From Streptomyces sp. ADI96-02 (GTDB lineage Bacteria > Actinomycetota > Actinomycetes > Streptomycetales > Streptomycetaceae): a stretch of DNA of 64,000 nt. The notes under the pieces are model-generated. The model was not told the origin of the DNA and ran no database searches. It worked only from the letters and a program-made list of their open reading frames with translations. The first letter of the stretch is position 1; the number at the start of each line of letters is the position of its first letter. The stretch covers positions 5,441,418 through 5,505,417 of the forward strand of contig NZ_ML123034.1 in assembly GCF_003846185.1 (NCBI RefSeq), read 5' to 3'. Both the position numbers and the translations under genes were made by a program. Below, piece after piece: positions 21,231 through 30,392 of the stretch.

Positions 21231-24134
21231 GTGATCGCGCTCATCGTCTGCCACTTCGCACTGGCGGCCTGCGCGGGCCCGCTGGTGCACCGGCTCGGCA
21301 GCCGGGCCTTCGTCGTGCTCGCGCTCCCCCCGGCCGCCGCCACGGTCTGGGCCTTCACCCGCTGGAACACCGCCGCGTCCGGCGGCGAGGTCACCTGGTC
21401 CTGGCAGTGGATCCCCGACTACGACGTGGTCCTCGCCCTGCGCCTGGACGCCCTGTCCGAGCTGATGGTGCTGCTCGCCGCCGGGGTCGGGGCCCTCGTC
21501 CTGCTCTACTGCGCCTCGTACTTCCGGGGCGACACCCCGCAACTGGCCCGGTTCGCCGGGAACCTGCTCGCCTTCGCCGGCGCGATGCTCGCCCTGGTCC
21601 TCGCCGACGACCTGATCACGCTCTACGTGTTCTGGGAGCTGACCACCGTCTTCTCCTACCTGCTGATCGGCCACGGCAGCGAACAGCGGCACAGCCGCCG
21701 CTCCGCGCTCCAGGCCCTCACCGTCACCGCGTTCGGCGGGCTCGCCATGCTCGTCGGCTTCCTGATCCTCGGTCAGGCCGCCGGTACCTACCGCATCTCC
21801 GCCATCGTCGCCGACCCGCCCGCGACGACCCTCGCGGTGTCCGTCGCCATCGCGCTCGTGCTGTGCGGCGCGCTCTCGAAGTCCGCCGTCTGGCCGCTCT
21901 CCATGTGGCTGCCCAACGCCATGGCCGCGCCCACGCCCGTCAGCGCCTATCTGCACGCCGCCGCGATGGTCAAGGCCGGGATCTACCTCGTCGCCCGGCT
22001 GGCCCCCGCCTTCGCCGACGTCCCGCTCTGGCGGCCCGTCGTCCTGGTGCTCGGAGCCGCCACCATGCTGCTCGGCGGCTGGCGGGCGCTGCGCCTCAAC
22101 GACCTCAAGCTCGTCCTGGCCTACGGCACCGTCAGCCAGCTCGGCTTCCTCACCGTCCTCGCCGGGGCCGGCTACCGCGACGCCGCCCTCGCCGCCGCCG
22201 CCATGATCCTCGCCCACGCCCTCTTCAAGGCCCCGCTGTTCCTCGTCACCGGCATCGTCGACCACGCCGCCGGCACCCGCGACCTGCGCCGGCTCTCCGG
22301 CGTCGGCCGCTCCCTGCCGGCCGTCGCCGCCGTCGCCGTGCTCGCCGCCGCGTCCATGGCGGCGCTGCCCCCGCTGCTCGGGTTCGCCGCGAAGGAGGCC
22401 GCGTTCGAGGCGCTGCTGCACGGCACCGCCGCCGACCGGTGGACGCTGGCCGCCGTCGTCGCCGGCTCCGCGCTGACCACCGCGTACACCGTGCGGTTCG
22501 TCTGGGGCGCGTTCGCCCGCAAGCCCGGCGTCGCCGACACCCCGGTCCACCGCGTCGGCCCCGCCTTCCTCGCCCCGCCCGCCCTGCTGGCCGTCCTCGG
22601 CCTCGTCCTCGGTCCCGGAGTCGGCTGGACCGACCGGCTGCTGGCCGCCTACGCCGACACCTTCCCGGCCACCGAGGCCCCCTACCACCTCGCCCTCTGG
22701 CACGGATTCGGCACCGCCCTGCTCCTGTCGGCCCTCGCCTGGGCGGCCGGCGCCGTGCTCTTCGCCGGGCGCACCACCGTCACCCGCCTCTCCCGCCGGA
22801 TCGCCTGGCCCACCGCCGACAGCGTCTTCGGCCATCTGCTGCTCGGGCAGGAACGTCTCGCCCTCCAGGTCACCGGCTTCATCCAGCGCGGCTCGCTCTC
22901 CGTCTACCTGGCCACCACCCTGCTGGTCATGCTCGCCGGACAGCTCGCGGTGCTCGTCACCGACCGGCCCTGGACCGGCGCGGTGGGCCCCCGGCTCTGG
23001 GACAACCCGCTCCAGGGCGCCATCGCCGTCCTGACCTGCGTCGCGGCCCTGCTCTGCCTGACCGTGCGACGCCGGATGAAGGCCGTCGTCCTCGCGGGCC
23101 TGACCGGCTACGGCGCGGCCCTGCTCTTCGTCGTCCAGGGCGCGCCCGACCTGGCGCTCACCCAGTTCTGCGTCGAGACCGTGGCGATGATCGTCTTCGT
23201 GCTCGTACTGCGCCGGATGCCGGTCCACTTCCAGGAGACCGTGAGCACCTGGCGCCGGGCCGCCCGGGTCCCGACGGCCCTGGCCGCCGCCGCCACGGTC
23301 GGCGTCGGGGTGTGGGTGGCCGCCGCCGCCCGCACCGCCGAACCCGCCGGAGCGGCCATGGTCGAGGAGGTCGCCGAGCACGGGCTCAAGGACGTCGTCG
23401 CCACCATCATCGTCGACCTGCGGGCCTGGGACACGATGGGGGAGTCCGCGGTCCTCGCCGCCGCCGCGATCGGCGTCACCAGCCTCATCTACCTGCACCG
23501 CCGCAGCGAGGGCGCCATGGTGCCGGGGGAGTTGCTGGGGCGTACCGCCTGGTCGCTCTCCGCGCGGCACTCGGCGCGCCTGCCGCGGGGCGACGACGCG
23601 GCCCCCGAACGCGGCTGGCTGGCGGCCGGCGCCACGCTCGCGCCGGAGCACCGCTCGATCGTCTTCGAAGTCGTGGCCCGGCTGCTGTTCCACCCGATCC
23701 TGGTGCTCTCGGTCTTCCTGCTGTTCTGCGCGGAGAGCCTGCCCGGCGGAGGCTTCGTCGCCGGTCTCGTCGCCGGGGTCGCCCTGATCACCCGCTACCT
23801 GGCGGGCGGCCGTTTCGAACTGGCCGAGGCCGCACCCCTGCAACCCGGGCTCTTCACCGGCCTCGGGCTGTTGATCTCCACCGGCGTGGGCCTCGCCGGG
23901 CTGGTCGACGGCACCGTGCTGCACGCCTTCACCTACTACGGACGCCTGCCGGTCTTCGGCCGCTTCCACGCCGGTACGTCCGTCCTGTTCGACTTCGGCG
24001 TCTACCTGCTGGTCCTCGGCGTCGTCCTGGACATCGTGCGGGCCCTCGGCGCCAAGGTCGACCGGCAGATCGAACGGGCGGCGGGCGCCCTGGCCCCCGC
24101 GGGCGGCCCCGGGCCGGAAGGAAGCCCCCGATGA
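21231..24134 (+). CDS. mrpA: Mrp cation/proton antiporter subunit A fused to B
   Basis: A 967-residue polytopic membrane protein. The NuoL-like antiporter module (about residues 60-520) contains LITLYVFWELTTVFSYLLIGH and SKSAVWPLSMWLPNAMAAPTPVSAYLHA in consecutive stretches, with the conserved Lys and Glu of the proton path. Around 600-770 is the MrpA C-terminal/MbeB-like part (GAPDLALTQFCVETVAMIVF). The last roughly 150 residues (SVFLLFCAESLPGGGFVAG, later YYGRLPVFGRFHAGTSVLFD) are MrpB. The complex exchanges Na+ (or K+) for H+ at the cytoplasmic membrane. The GTG start has no clear ribosome site. Six mrp genes follow each other with 4-base overlaps. Confidence 0.92.
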   Translation: MIALIVCHFALAACAGPLVHRLGSRAFVVLALPPAAATVWAFTRWNTAASGGEVTWSWQWIPDYDVVLALRLDALSELMVLLAAGVGALVLLYCASYFRGDTPQLARFAGNLLAFAGAMLALVLADDLITLYVFWELTTVFSYLLIGHGSEQRHSRRSALQALTVTAFGGLAMLVGFLILGQAAGTYRISAIVADPPATTLAVSVAIALVLCGALSKSAVWPLSMWLPNAMAAPTPVSAYLHAAAMVKAGIYLVARLAPAFADVPLWRPVVLVLGAATMLLGGWRALRLNDLKLVLAYGTVSQLGFLTVLAGAGYRDAALAAAAMILAHALFKAPLFLVTGIVDHAAGTRDLRRLSGVGRSLPAVAAVAVLAAASMAALPPLLGFAAKEAAFEALLHGTAADRWTLAAVVAGSALTTAYTVRFVWGAFARKPGVADTPVHRVGPAFLAPPALLAVLGLVLGPGVGWTDRLLAAYADTFPATEAPYHLALWHGFGTALLLSALAWAAGAVLFAGRTTVTRLSRRIAWPTADSVFGHLLLGQERLALQVTGFIQRGSLSVYLATTLLVMLAGQLAVLVTDRPWTGAVGPRLWDNPLQGAIAVLTCVAALLCLTVRRRMKAVVLAGLTGYGAALLFVVQGAPDLALTQFCVETVAMIVFVLVLRRMPVHFQETVSTWRRAARVPTALAAAATVGVGVWVAAAARTAEPAGAAMVEEVAEHGLKDVVATIIVDLRAWDTMGESAVLAAAAIGVTSLIYLHRRSEGAMVPGELLGRTAWSLSARHSARLPRGDDAAPERGWLAAGATLAPEHRSIVFEVVARLLFHPILVLSVFLLFCAESLPGGGFVAGLVAGVALITRYLAGGRFELAEAAPLQPGLFTGLGLLISTGVGLAGLVDGTVLHAFTYYGRLPVFGRFHAGTSVLFDFGVYLLVLGVVLDIVRALGAKVDRQIERAAGALAPAGGPGPEGSPR

Positions 24135-24748
24135 CCGTCAGCGCCTCGCTCCTCGCCGCCGCCGTGGTGCTCTGCGCCGTCGGCGGCATCCTCATGCTGA
24201 CCCGCCCGCTGACCCGCATCCTGCTGGGGGCCGTCATCACCGGCAACGGCATCAACCTGCTGGTCCTCTCCGCGACCGGCTCCGCCGGGGCCCCGCCCCT
24301 GCTGTACGGGGTGGCGCTGCACCGGGTCACCGACCCGCTGCCGCAGGCCATCGCGCTCACCGCCATCGTGATCACCCTGGCCACCACCGCGTTCCTGCTG
24401 GCCATGGCCTACCGCAGCCACCAGATCACCGGCACCGACGAGGTGCACGACGACCTGGAGGACCGGCGCGTCGTGCTCCGCGCCGAAGTACTGGGCGAGC
24501 GCGACCAACTGCGCGAGGACTACCGCTCCGGAGCCGAACCCACGGCCGAGGAGCGCGAGCGCTACCGCGAGGAGCGGCGCAGACTCCGCGAACGGCTGCG
24601 CGCCGACCGGGCCCGCCAGGCGCGGGGCCGCGACGCCTCCGGCAACCTCTGGCACGACGTGCTGGGCGCGGACCCGGCGGACTACGCGACTGACGGCGGC
24701 GGCGACCACGACGACCGCTACCCCCGCGACCGAGGAGCCGCCGGATGA
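24131..24748 (+). CDS. mrpC: Mrp antiporter subunit C with long charged tail
   Basis: A 205-residue protein. Residues 1-100 are a NuoK-like three-span MrpC (LLGAVITGNGINLLVLSATG; LPQAIALTAIVITLATTAFL). Residues 105-205 form a highly charged Arg/Glu-rich cytoplasmic tail with heptad-like REERRRLRERLRADRAR, absent from typical MrpC of 110-120 residues. The start overlaps the mrpA stop (ATGA) and the stop overlaps mrpD (ATGA). Confidence 0.9.
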   Translation: MTVSASLLAAAVVLCAVGGILMLTRPLTRILLGAVITGNGINLLVLSATGSAGAPPLLYGVALHRVTDPLPQAIALTAIVITLATTAFLLAMAYRSHQITGTDEVHDDLEDRRVVLRAEVLGERDQLREDYRSGAEPTAEERERYREERRRLRERLRADRARQARGRDASGNLWHDVLGADPADYATDGGGDHDDRYPRDRGAAG

Positions 24749-26394
24749 ACGCCATCGTTCCGCTGCCCGTGCTGCTGCCGCTCTGCGCCACCGGACTGAG
24801 CCTCACCTTCGGCACCCGCCTCAAAAGCGTCCAGCGCTTCATCAGCGTGGCCGTGCTCAGCGCCGTACTCGCGCTCTCGGTCATCCTGATGGTCGCCGCC
24901 GACAGCGGGGGCCCGCTCTCCGTCCACCTCGGCGACTTCGCACCGCCGCTCGGCATCACGCTGGTCGCCGACCGGCTCTCCGCGCTGATGCTCACGATCT
25001 CCTCGGCCGTCACGCTCTGCGTGCTCGTCTACTCCCTGGGCCAGGGCATGACGGAGCAGGACAAGGAAACCCCCGTCGCGGTCTTCCACCCCGCCTACCT
25101 GATCCTGGTGGCCGGGGTCTCCTGCACCTTCCTGGCGGGCGACCTCGTCAACCTGTACGTCGGCTTCGAGATCATGCTGGTGGCCAGCTTCGTCCTGCTC
25201 ACCCTCGGCGGCACCGGCCCCCGGATGCGGGCGGGCTCCACCTACGTGATCATCTCGCTGTTCTCCTCGATGCTGTTCCTCACCGCCATCGCCATGACCT
25301 ACGCCGCCACCGGCACCGCGAACTTCGGCCAGCTCGCCGAACGCCTCGGGGAGCTGCCCCTCGGCGTGCAGACCCTCATCCAGGCGATGCTCCTCACCGT
25401 CTTCGCCATCAAGGCGGCCGTCTTCCCGCTCGCCGCCTGGCTGCCGGACTCGTACCCGACCGCCCCGGCCCCGGTCACCGCCGTCTTCGCCGGCCTGCTC
25501 ACCAAGGTCGGCGTCTACTGCATGCTGCGCACCGAGACCCTGCTCTTCCCCGGCAACCGCCTCGGCGACCTCCTGATGTTCGTCGCCCTCGCCTCGATGG
25601 TCATCGGCATCCTCGGCGCGGTCGCCCAGACCGACCTCAAGCGGCTCCTGTCCTTCACCCTGATCAGCCACATCGGCTACATGGTCTTCGGGATCGGCCT
25701 CGCCACGCGCGAGGCGTACAGCGGGGCCATCGTGTACGTCGCCCACCACATCACCGTCCAGACGACGCTGTTCCTGGTGGCCGGACTGATCGAACGGCGC
25801 GGCGGCACCACCGAACTCACCCGCCTCGGCGGCCTGGCGCGGGCCGCGCCGATGCTCGCGCTCCTGTTCTTCGTCCCGGCCATGAACCTCGCCGGCATCC
25901 CGCCGCTCTCCGGATTCATCGGCAAGCTCGGCCTGATGCGCGCGGGTGTCGCCGACGGCGCGGTCTGGGCCTGGCTGCTGGTCGCCGGATCGGCCGCCAC
26001 CAGCCTGCTCACCCTGTACGTGATGGCCAAGGTGTGGAACCTGGCGTTCTGGCGGGCCGCGCCGCCCGGACTGGCCGCCGCCGGAACCGTCCTGGAGTCC
26101 GGCGACGACAGCGACGAGGACGTCGACGCGGGCCCCGACGACGTCCCCGGCACCGGCGACGAGGGCGTCGAGCCGCCCCGCCCGTCCGGAGCCGTCGCCG
26201 CGGCGACCCGCCGGGGGAGGGCCGTCACCACCACCAGCCGGCTGCCCCGCCTGATGACCGCCGCCACCGCCGCCACCATCGTGCTCGCCCTCGCCTTCAC
26301 GGTCTTCGCCGCACCCCTCACCGCCTACACCGACCGCACGGCCGCCGAACTCATGAGACGCACGCCCTACGTCGAGGAGGTGCTGGACCGGTGA
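24745..26394 (+). CDS. mrpD: Mrp antiporter subunit D
   Basis: A 549-residue NuoM/NuoN-like antiporter subunit with about 14 spans. Conserved blocks include LYVGFEIMLVASFVLLTLGG, IKAAVFPLAAWLPDSYPTAP and TDLKRLLSFTLISHIGYMVF with the charged residues of the proton path. Between the last spans there is an acidic, proline-rich insert (about residues 450-490, SGDDSDEDVDAGPDDVPGTG) not usual for the family. Start overlaps mrpC, stop overlaps mrpE. Confidence 0.92.
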   Translation: MNAIVPLPVLLPLCATGLSLTFGTRLKSVQRFISVAVLSAVLALSVILMVAADSGGPLSVHLGDFAPPLGITLVADRLSALMLTISSAVTLCVLVYSLGQGMTEQDKETPVAVFHPAYLILVAGVSCTFLAGDLVNLYVGFEIMLVASFVLLTLGGTGPRMRAGSTYVIISLFSSMLFLTAIAMTYAATGTANFGQLAERLGELPLGVQTLIQAMLLTVFAIKAAVFPLAAWLPDSYPTAPAPVTAVFAGLLTKVGVYCMLRTETLLFPGNRLGDLLMFVALASMVIGILGAVAQTDLKRLLSFTLISHIGYMVFGIGLATREAYSGAIVYVAHHITVQTTLFLVAGLIERRGGTTELTRLGGLARAAPMLALLFFVPAMNLAGIPPLSGFIGKLGLMRAGVADGAVWAWLLVAGSAATSLLTLYVMAKVWNLAFWRAAPPGLAAAGTVLESGDDSDEDVDAGPDDVPGTGDEGVEPPRPSGAVAAATRRGRAVTTTSRLPRLMTAATAATIVLALAFTVFAAPLTAYTDRTAAELMRRTPYVEEVLDR

Positions 26395-27017
26395 GCCGCT
26401 TCGTGAGGTTCTCGTTCCGCGATTCCGGACTGCCGCCCTTCAGCTGTGAGTTCGGACGGCGCGGCCGGGTGCTGGACCTGCCGCTGATCGCCTGGCTCAC
26501 CGTCATCTGGGTGATGCTGTGGTCCACCCTCACCTGGGCCAACGCCGTGACCGGCGTCCTCGTGGCGATCGCCGTCTGCCTCGCCTTCCCGCTGCCCCGG
26601 GTCGACCTCGGGCTGCGGCTGCACCCCTGGGGCATCCTGTGCCTGGCCGGATACCTGCTCTACGACATGTACACCTCGGCCGTGAAGGTCACCCGGCAGA
26701 TCTTCTCCGGCCTTCCGCACCACGCCGCCGTCATCGGCGTACCGCTGCGGTGCCGCAGCGACCTCATGCTCGCCGCCACCGCCGTCGCCGTCTCCAACGT
26801 GCCCGGCGGCTCCATCATCGAGGTGCGCCGGGCCACCGCCACCCTCTTCCTGCACGTCCTGGACGCCGACCGGCCCGAGGAACTGGAGGCCGCCCGCCGC
26901 TCGGTGTGGCGGCTGGAGGAACTGACCGTACGGGCCTTCGGCACGCGCGACGAGATCGCCCGCGTCGCCGAACCGCCCCCACCGACCCAGCCCGCCGCCG
27001 GGAGGCCCGCACCGTGA
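26391..27017 (+). CDS. mrpE: Mrp antiporter subunit E
   Basis: A 208-residue MrpE (PF01899-type) protein with two or three N-terminal spans (LIAWLTVIWVMLWSTLTW) and the characteristic cytoplasmic block GVPLRCRSDLMLAATAVAVSN followed by PGGSIIEV. The GTG start overlaps the mrpD stop (GTGA). It has a proline-rich C-terminal tail. Confidence 0.9.
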   Translation: MSRFVRFSFRDSGLPPFSCEFGRRGRVLDLPLIAWLTVIWVMLWSTLTWANAVTGVLVAIAVCLAFPLPRVDLGLRLHPWGILCLAGYLLYDMYTSAVKVTRQIFSGLPHHAAVIGVPLRCRSDLMLAATAVAVSNVPGGSIIEVRRATATLFLHVLDADRPEELEAARRSVWRLEELTVRAFGTRDEIARVAEPPPPTQPAAGRPAP

Positions 27018-27349
27018 GCGCACCCCAACAGGTCGACCGCATCCTGCTCACCACCGCCGTGGTCCTGCTCCTGCTGGCCGGAACACTGCTGCTGGCCCGG
27101 ATCTGGCGCGGCCCCTCGATGCTGGACCGGGCCATCTCGCTCGACGTCCTGGCCGCGCTGATCATCGCCGGGCTGGCCGCCAAGTCGGCTTTCGCCCGCG
27201 ACGCGTTCTACTTCCCGATCATGCTGGTGCTGGCCTTCCTCGGCTTCACCGGCTCGGTGGGCATCGCCCGCTTCATCGCCGTGCGCGACCGCCCCCGGCC
27301 CGCGCCCCGCCCCGGGCATCCCGGCGGCGGCGCGGAGGGACCGCGGTGA
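27014..27349 (+). CDS. mrpF: Mrp antiporter subunit F
   Basis: A 111-residue three-span protein with the MrpF/PhaF core ARIWRGPSMLDRAISLDVLA and FPIMLVLAFLGFTGSVGIAR. The GTG start overlaps the mrpE stop and the TGA overlaps mrpG. The tail after the last span is Pro/Arg-rich. Confidence 0.9.
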   Translation: MSAPQQVDRILLTTAVVLLLLAGTLLLARIWRGPSMLDRAISLDVLAALIIAGLAAKSAFARDAFYFPIMLVLAFLGFTGSVGIARFIAVRDRPRPAPRPGHPGGGAEGPR

Positions 27350-27705
27350 ACGTCCGGCTCCAGATCGCCGACACGGCCGGGGCCGTCCTGCTCCTCATCG
27401 GCGCGGCGATCTGCCTGCTCGGGGTGATCGGCATGCTGCGGCTGCCCGACGTCCTCTCCCGCAGCCACGCGGCGACCAAGCCCCAGACCCTCGGCATGGT
27501 CCTGGTCCTGGCCGGCGTCGCCCTGCGGCTGCGCAGCGGCATGGACCTCGCCACACTCGCCCTGATCGCGTTCTTCCAGATGCTCACCGGGCCCGTCGCC
27601 TCGCATCTGGTGGCCCGCTCCGCCTACCGCACCGGCCAGATCGAGCACGGCGAACTGCTCCTCGACGAACTCGACGAGCAGCTCACCGAAGAGAGACGGC
27701 CCTGA
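27346..27705 (+). CDS. mrpG: Mrp antiporter subunit G
   Basis: A 119-residue MrpG/PhaG protein with three spans and the signature LIGAAICLLGVIGMLRLPDV, LSRSHAATKPQTLGMVLVLA. It ends the operon; the short C-terminal tail is acidic. The GTG start overlaps mrpF by four bases. Confidence 0.9.
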   Translation: MNVRLQIADTAGAVLLLIGAAICLLGVIGMLRLPDVLSRSHAATKPQTLGMVLVLAGVALRLRSGMDLATLALIAFFQMLTGPVASHLVARSAYRTGQIEHGELLLDELDEQLTEERRP

Positions 27706-27830
27706 TCCGGGGCACGTTGAACGCTCCGACGGCCGGGCCCGCGCCGCCGGGACGGGCAGTCGCGCCGATCACCCCCCGGCCGGGCCGCGCGCATGCCATG
27801 ATGCGGGCAATGCCGGACGCTGGGGGGCGT

Positions 27831-28562
27831 ATGGGAAGCACGGGCACAGTGCTGCGCGAACTGCGCGGCGCACAGAAGAGCGCCAAGGGCGTCTCGCTCT
27901 ACTCGCGGTACGTGAACCGCCCGGCGGGCCGGGTGCTCGCCGCCTGGGCGTACCGCATGGGACTGACGCCCAATCAGGTCACGTCCATCAGCGCGTTGTT
28001 CACCTACGGGTCGCTCGCCGCGGTCGCCCTCGTCGAGCCGTCCTGGCCGCTCGGGGCCGCCGTGTGGGCGGGCCTGGCCATCGGTTTCGCCTTCGACTCC
28101 GCCGACGGCCAGCTCGCCCGGCTCACCGGGCGGGGCGGGCCCGACGGCGAGTGGCTGGACCACGTCGTGGACTGCGGGAAGATGATCCTGGTCCACACCG
28201 CCGTGCTGATCTCCTTCTACCGCTTCGCCGAACTACCGTCGCAGGGCTGGCTGCTGCTGCCGCTCGCCTTCCAGTTCGCCGCGGTGCTCACCTTCTGCGC
28301 CGGGCTGCTGCGCGAGCAACTGGGCAAGACCGCCGTGAGCGGCCCGGGACCGGCGGGCGCGGTCGCCGCTCCCGTCTCCCGGGTGCGGGCGCTGGCCCTG
28401 CTGCCCGCCGACTACGGCGTCTTCTGCCTGGTGTTCGCTCTGCTCGGCGCACCCGGAGCCTTCCGGGCCGGGTACGCCGTGCTCGCGGTGGTGCACACGC
28501 TCTTCCTGGCCGCTTTCCTCGCCAAGTGGTTCAGGGAGCTGAGAGCGCTCCGGGCCGGCTGA
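27831..28562 (+). CDS. CDP-alcohol phosphatidyltransferase family membrane protein
   Basis: About 243 residues. The family motif DG-x2-AR-x8-G-x3-D-x3-D is seen in SADGQLARLTGRGGPDGEWL then DHVVD. Five or six hydrophobic segments follow the usual pattern. Such enzymes move a phospho-alcohol from a CDP-activated donor to a lipid or polyol acceptor. The start is uncertain: ATG 27831 follows a run of six G at short distance, while ATG 27810 and 27717 are also in frame. It converges on, and overlaps by 32 bases, a nucleotidylyltransferase gene that could supply its CDP-activated substrate. First gene of the polysaccharide cluster. Confidence 0.8.
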   Translation: MGSTGTVLRELRGAQKSAKGVSLYSRYVNRPAGRVLAAWAYRMGLTPNQVTSISALFTYGSLAAVALVEPSWPLGAAVWAGLAIGFAFDSADGQLARLTGRGGPDGEWLDHVVDCGKMILVHTAVLISFYRFAELPSQGWLLLPLAFQFAAVLTFCAGLLREQLGKTAVSGPGPAGAVAAPVSRVRALALLPADYGVFCLVFALLGAPGAFRAGYAVLAVVHTLFLAAFLAKWFRELRALRAG

Positions 28563-28980
28563 CGAGGACGTCCAGCGCCCGGCGCAGCTGGGTGCTGGAC
28601 GTGTGCACGGTGTACGGGAAGTAGACGACCTCCACGCCGACCTCGGCGAAGTCGTGCTCCAGCTTCTTCCCCTTGTCCGTGCCGCGCCAGTCGTCCCCCT
28701 TGAAGATCACGTCGAACCGGACCTGCTGCCAGGTCTCGACCTTGTCCGGCACGGTCTCCACGAAAGCGGCGTCCACGAACCGCACGCTGCGGACGATCTC
28801 CAGTCGTTCGCGCAGCGGGATCACGGGTGTGTGGCCCTTGGCGAGCGCGGCCATCTCGTCCGAGACGACCCCCGCGACCAGGTAGTCGCACTGACTGCGG
28901 GCGTGCCGCAGGATGTTCAGGTGTCCAACGTGGAACAGGTCGTACACCCCGGGCGCGTAACCCACCCTGTGCTGCACCAT
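28531..28980 (-). CDS. Cytidylyltransferase-like nucleotidylyltransferase (TagD/RfaE type)
   Basis: A 149-residue nucleotidyltransferase-fold enzyme. GVYDLFHVGHLNILRHAR holds the HxGH motif and VHTSSTQLRR the C-terminal STT-like motif (normally ISTTxLR). VIFKGDDWRGTDKGKK matches glycerol-3-phosphate cytidylyltransferase-like enzymes. It would activate a phosphorylated polyol or sugar with CTP or ATP. The ATG at 28980 follows GGGGGAGAG; longer in-frame extensions upstream have no family similarity. Its neighbour is a CDP-alcohol phosphotransferase, which supports CTP use. Confidence 0.82.
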   Translation of the reverse strand: MVQHRVGYAPGVYDLFHVGHLNILRHARSQCDYLVAGVVSDEMAALAKGHTPVIPLRERLEIVRSVRFVDAAFVETVPDKVETWQQVRFDVIFKGDDWRGTDKGKKLEHDFAEVGVEVVYFPYTVHTSSTQLRRALDVLVSRPGALSAP

Positions 28981-29129
28981 CCGTATCTCTCCCCCCACGG
29001 TGAACGTGATCCGGTGATGTTCCGACGACCTTACTGTGAAGAACACTTGTGCAAGCCGTGAACGGATAAGCTCGATGGGGCTGTTCCCCGGGGGGAGCAG
29101 CGGCTGTCGTGGGGGAAGGCGATCGTCCG

Positions 29130-30392
29130 ATGTCCGATGTCGACCGGCACAGGCCGCTCGAAGGCCGCCGCCTTCTGGTGGTATCGACCAACTACGCACC
29201 GGAGGTCACGGGGATCGGCCCGTACGCCACCCAGCTCGCCGAGCACTGGGCCGCCTCCGGCGCCCGCACCGAGGTGCTCACCGGAATGCCGCACTACCCC
29301 TCCTGGCGGCTGGACGAGCGCTACCGGGGCGTGCGGCGGACCACCGAGAGCCGCGGCGGGGTCCAGGTGCACCGGCGACGGCACTATGTGCCGTCCCGTC
29401 AGACCGCTTTGCGCCGAGGGCTGTTCGAGGCGAGCCTGCTCGCCACCGGGATGATCGCGCCGCCGCCGGGCCGACCGGACGCCGTGATCGCCCAGATGCC
29501 CAGCCTCGCCGGAGGAGTCCTCGGAGCCCGCCTCGCCCGCCGCCACCGCGTGCCCTACCTGCCCGTCGTCCAGGACCTGATGGGGGCCGCCGCCGCGCAG
29601 AGCGGCATCCGCGGTGGCGGCAGGGCGGCGGCCGTCGCCGCCGCCGCCGAACGGTACGCCCTGCGCGGCGCGGCCCTCGTCGGCGTCATCCACGAGAGCT
29701 TCGTACCGGGCGTCACCGCGCTCGGCGTCGATCCCGGCCGCATCCGGATCGTCCCCAACTGGACGCACGTACAGCCTCCTTCGGCCGACCGGGCCGCCAC
29801 CCGCGCCCGGCTCGGCTGGAGCGAGGATGCCACCGTGCTGCTGCACTCCGGCAACATGGGCCTCAAGCAGGGGCTGGAGGTGCTGGTGGACGCCGCCCGC
29901 TCGGCCCCGGACCTCCGCGTCGTCCTGATGGGCGACGGCAACCAGCGCGACGGGCTGCGCGCCCGCGCCGCCCGGCTGCCCAACGTGGACTTCCTGGAGC
30001 CCGCCGGAGCCGAGGAGTTCACCGACGTCCTCGCCGCCGCCGACGTCCTCGCCGTGACCCAGCGGGCCTCGGTCCTCGACATGAGCGTCCCCTCCAAGCT
30101 CACCTCCTACTTCGTCTCCGGCCGGCCCGTGATCGCCTCCGTCGCCGACCGGGGCGGCACCGCCGACGAGGTCCGCCGCTCCGGCGCGGGCGTCCTGGTC
30201 GCCCCGGAGGACCCGGCCGCGCTGCTGGAAGCCGTACGGGGACTGGCCGCCGACCCGGCCGCCGCCGACGCGCTCGGCGCGCACGGGCCGCGCTACGTCG
30301 CACGCCACCTGAGCCGGGAGGCGGGCCTGGCCCGGTTCGACGCCCTGCTCGCCGAGGTCCTGACGGACGTACGAGGGAGCACCCGCCGATGA
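29130..30392 (+). CDS. Glycosyltransferase family 4 (WcaI-like)
   Basis: A 420-residue GT-B glycosyltransferase. The N-terminal domain opens LLVVSTNYAPEVTGIGPYAT, like colanic-acid WcaI. The C-terminal donor site has LLHSGNMGLKQGLEVLVDAA and SVPSKLTSYFVSGRPVIASV with the usual GGTADEV loop. The ATG at 29130 lies 11 bases after GGGGGAAGG. Its stop overlaps the chain-length gene (ATGA). Donor and acceptor are unknown; cytoplasmic face of the membrane is expected. Confidence 0.85.
   Translation: MSDVDRHRPLEGRRLLVVSTNYAPEVTGIGPYATQLAEHWAASGARTEVLTGMPHYPSWRLDERYRGVRRTTESRGGVQVHRRRHYVPSRQTALRRGLFEASLLATGMIAPPPGRPDAVIAQMPSLAGGVLGARLARRHRVPYLPVVQDLMGAAAAQSGIRGGGRAAAVAAAAERYALRGAALVGVIHESFVPGVTALGVDPGRIRIVPNWTHVQPPSADRAATRARLGWSEDATVLLHSGNMGLKQGLEVLVDAARSAPDLRVVLMGDGNQRDGLRARAARLPNVDFLEPAGAEEFTDVLAAADVLAVTQRASVLDMSVPSKLTSYFVSGRPVIASVADRGGTADEVRRSGAGVLVAPEDPAALLEAVRGLAADPAAADALGAHGPRYVARHLSREAGLARFDALLAEVLTDVRGSTRR

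Noticed and set aside
20661..23969. An open frame of about 1100 codons on the minus strand opposite mrpA, and a similar long one in another plus frame.
   Set aside because: Both are GC-driven shadows of mrpA, rich in Gly, Arg and Asp with no domain; mrpA has clear conserved motifs.
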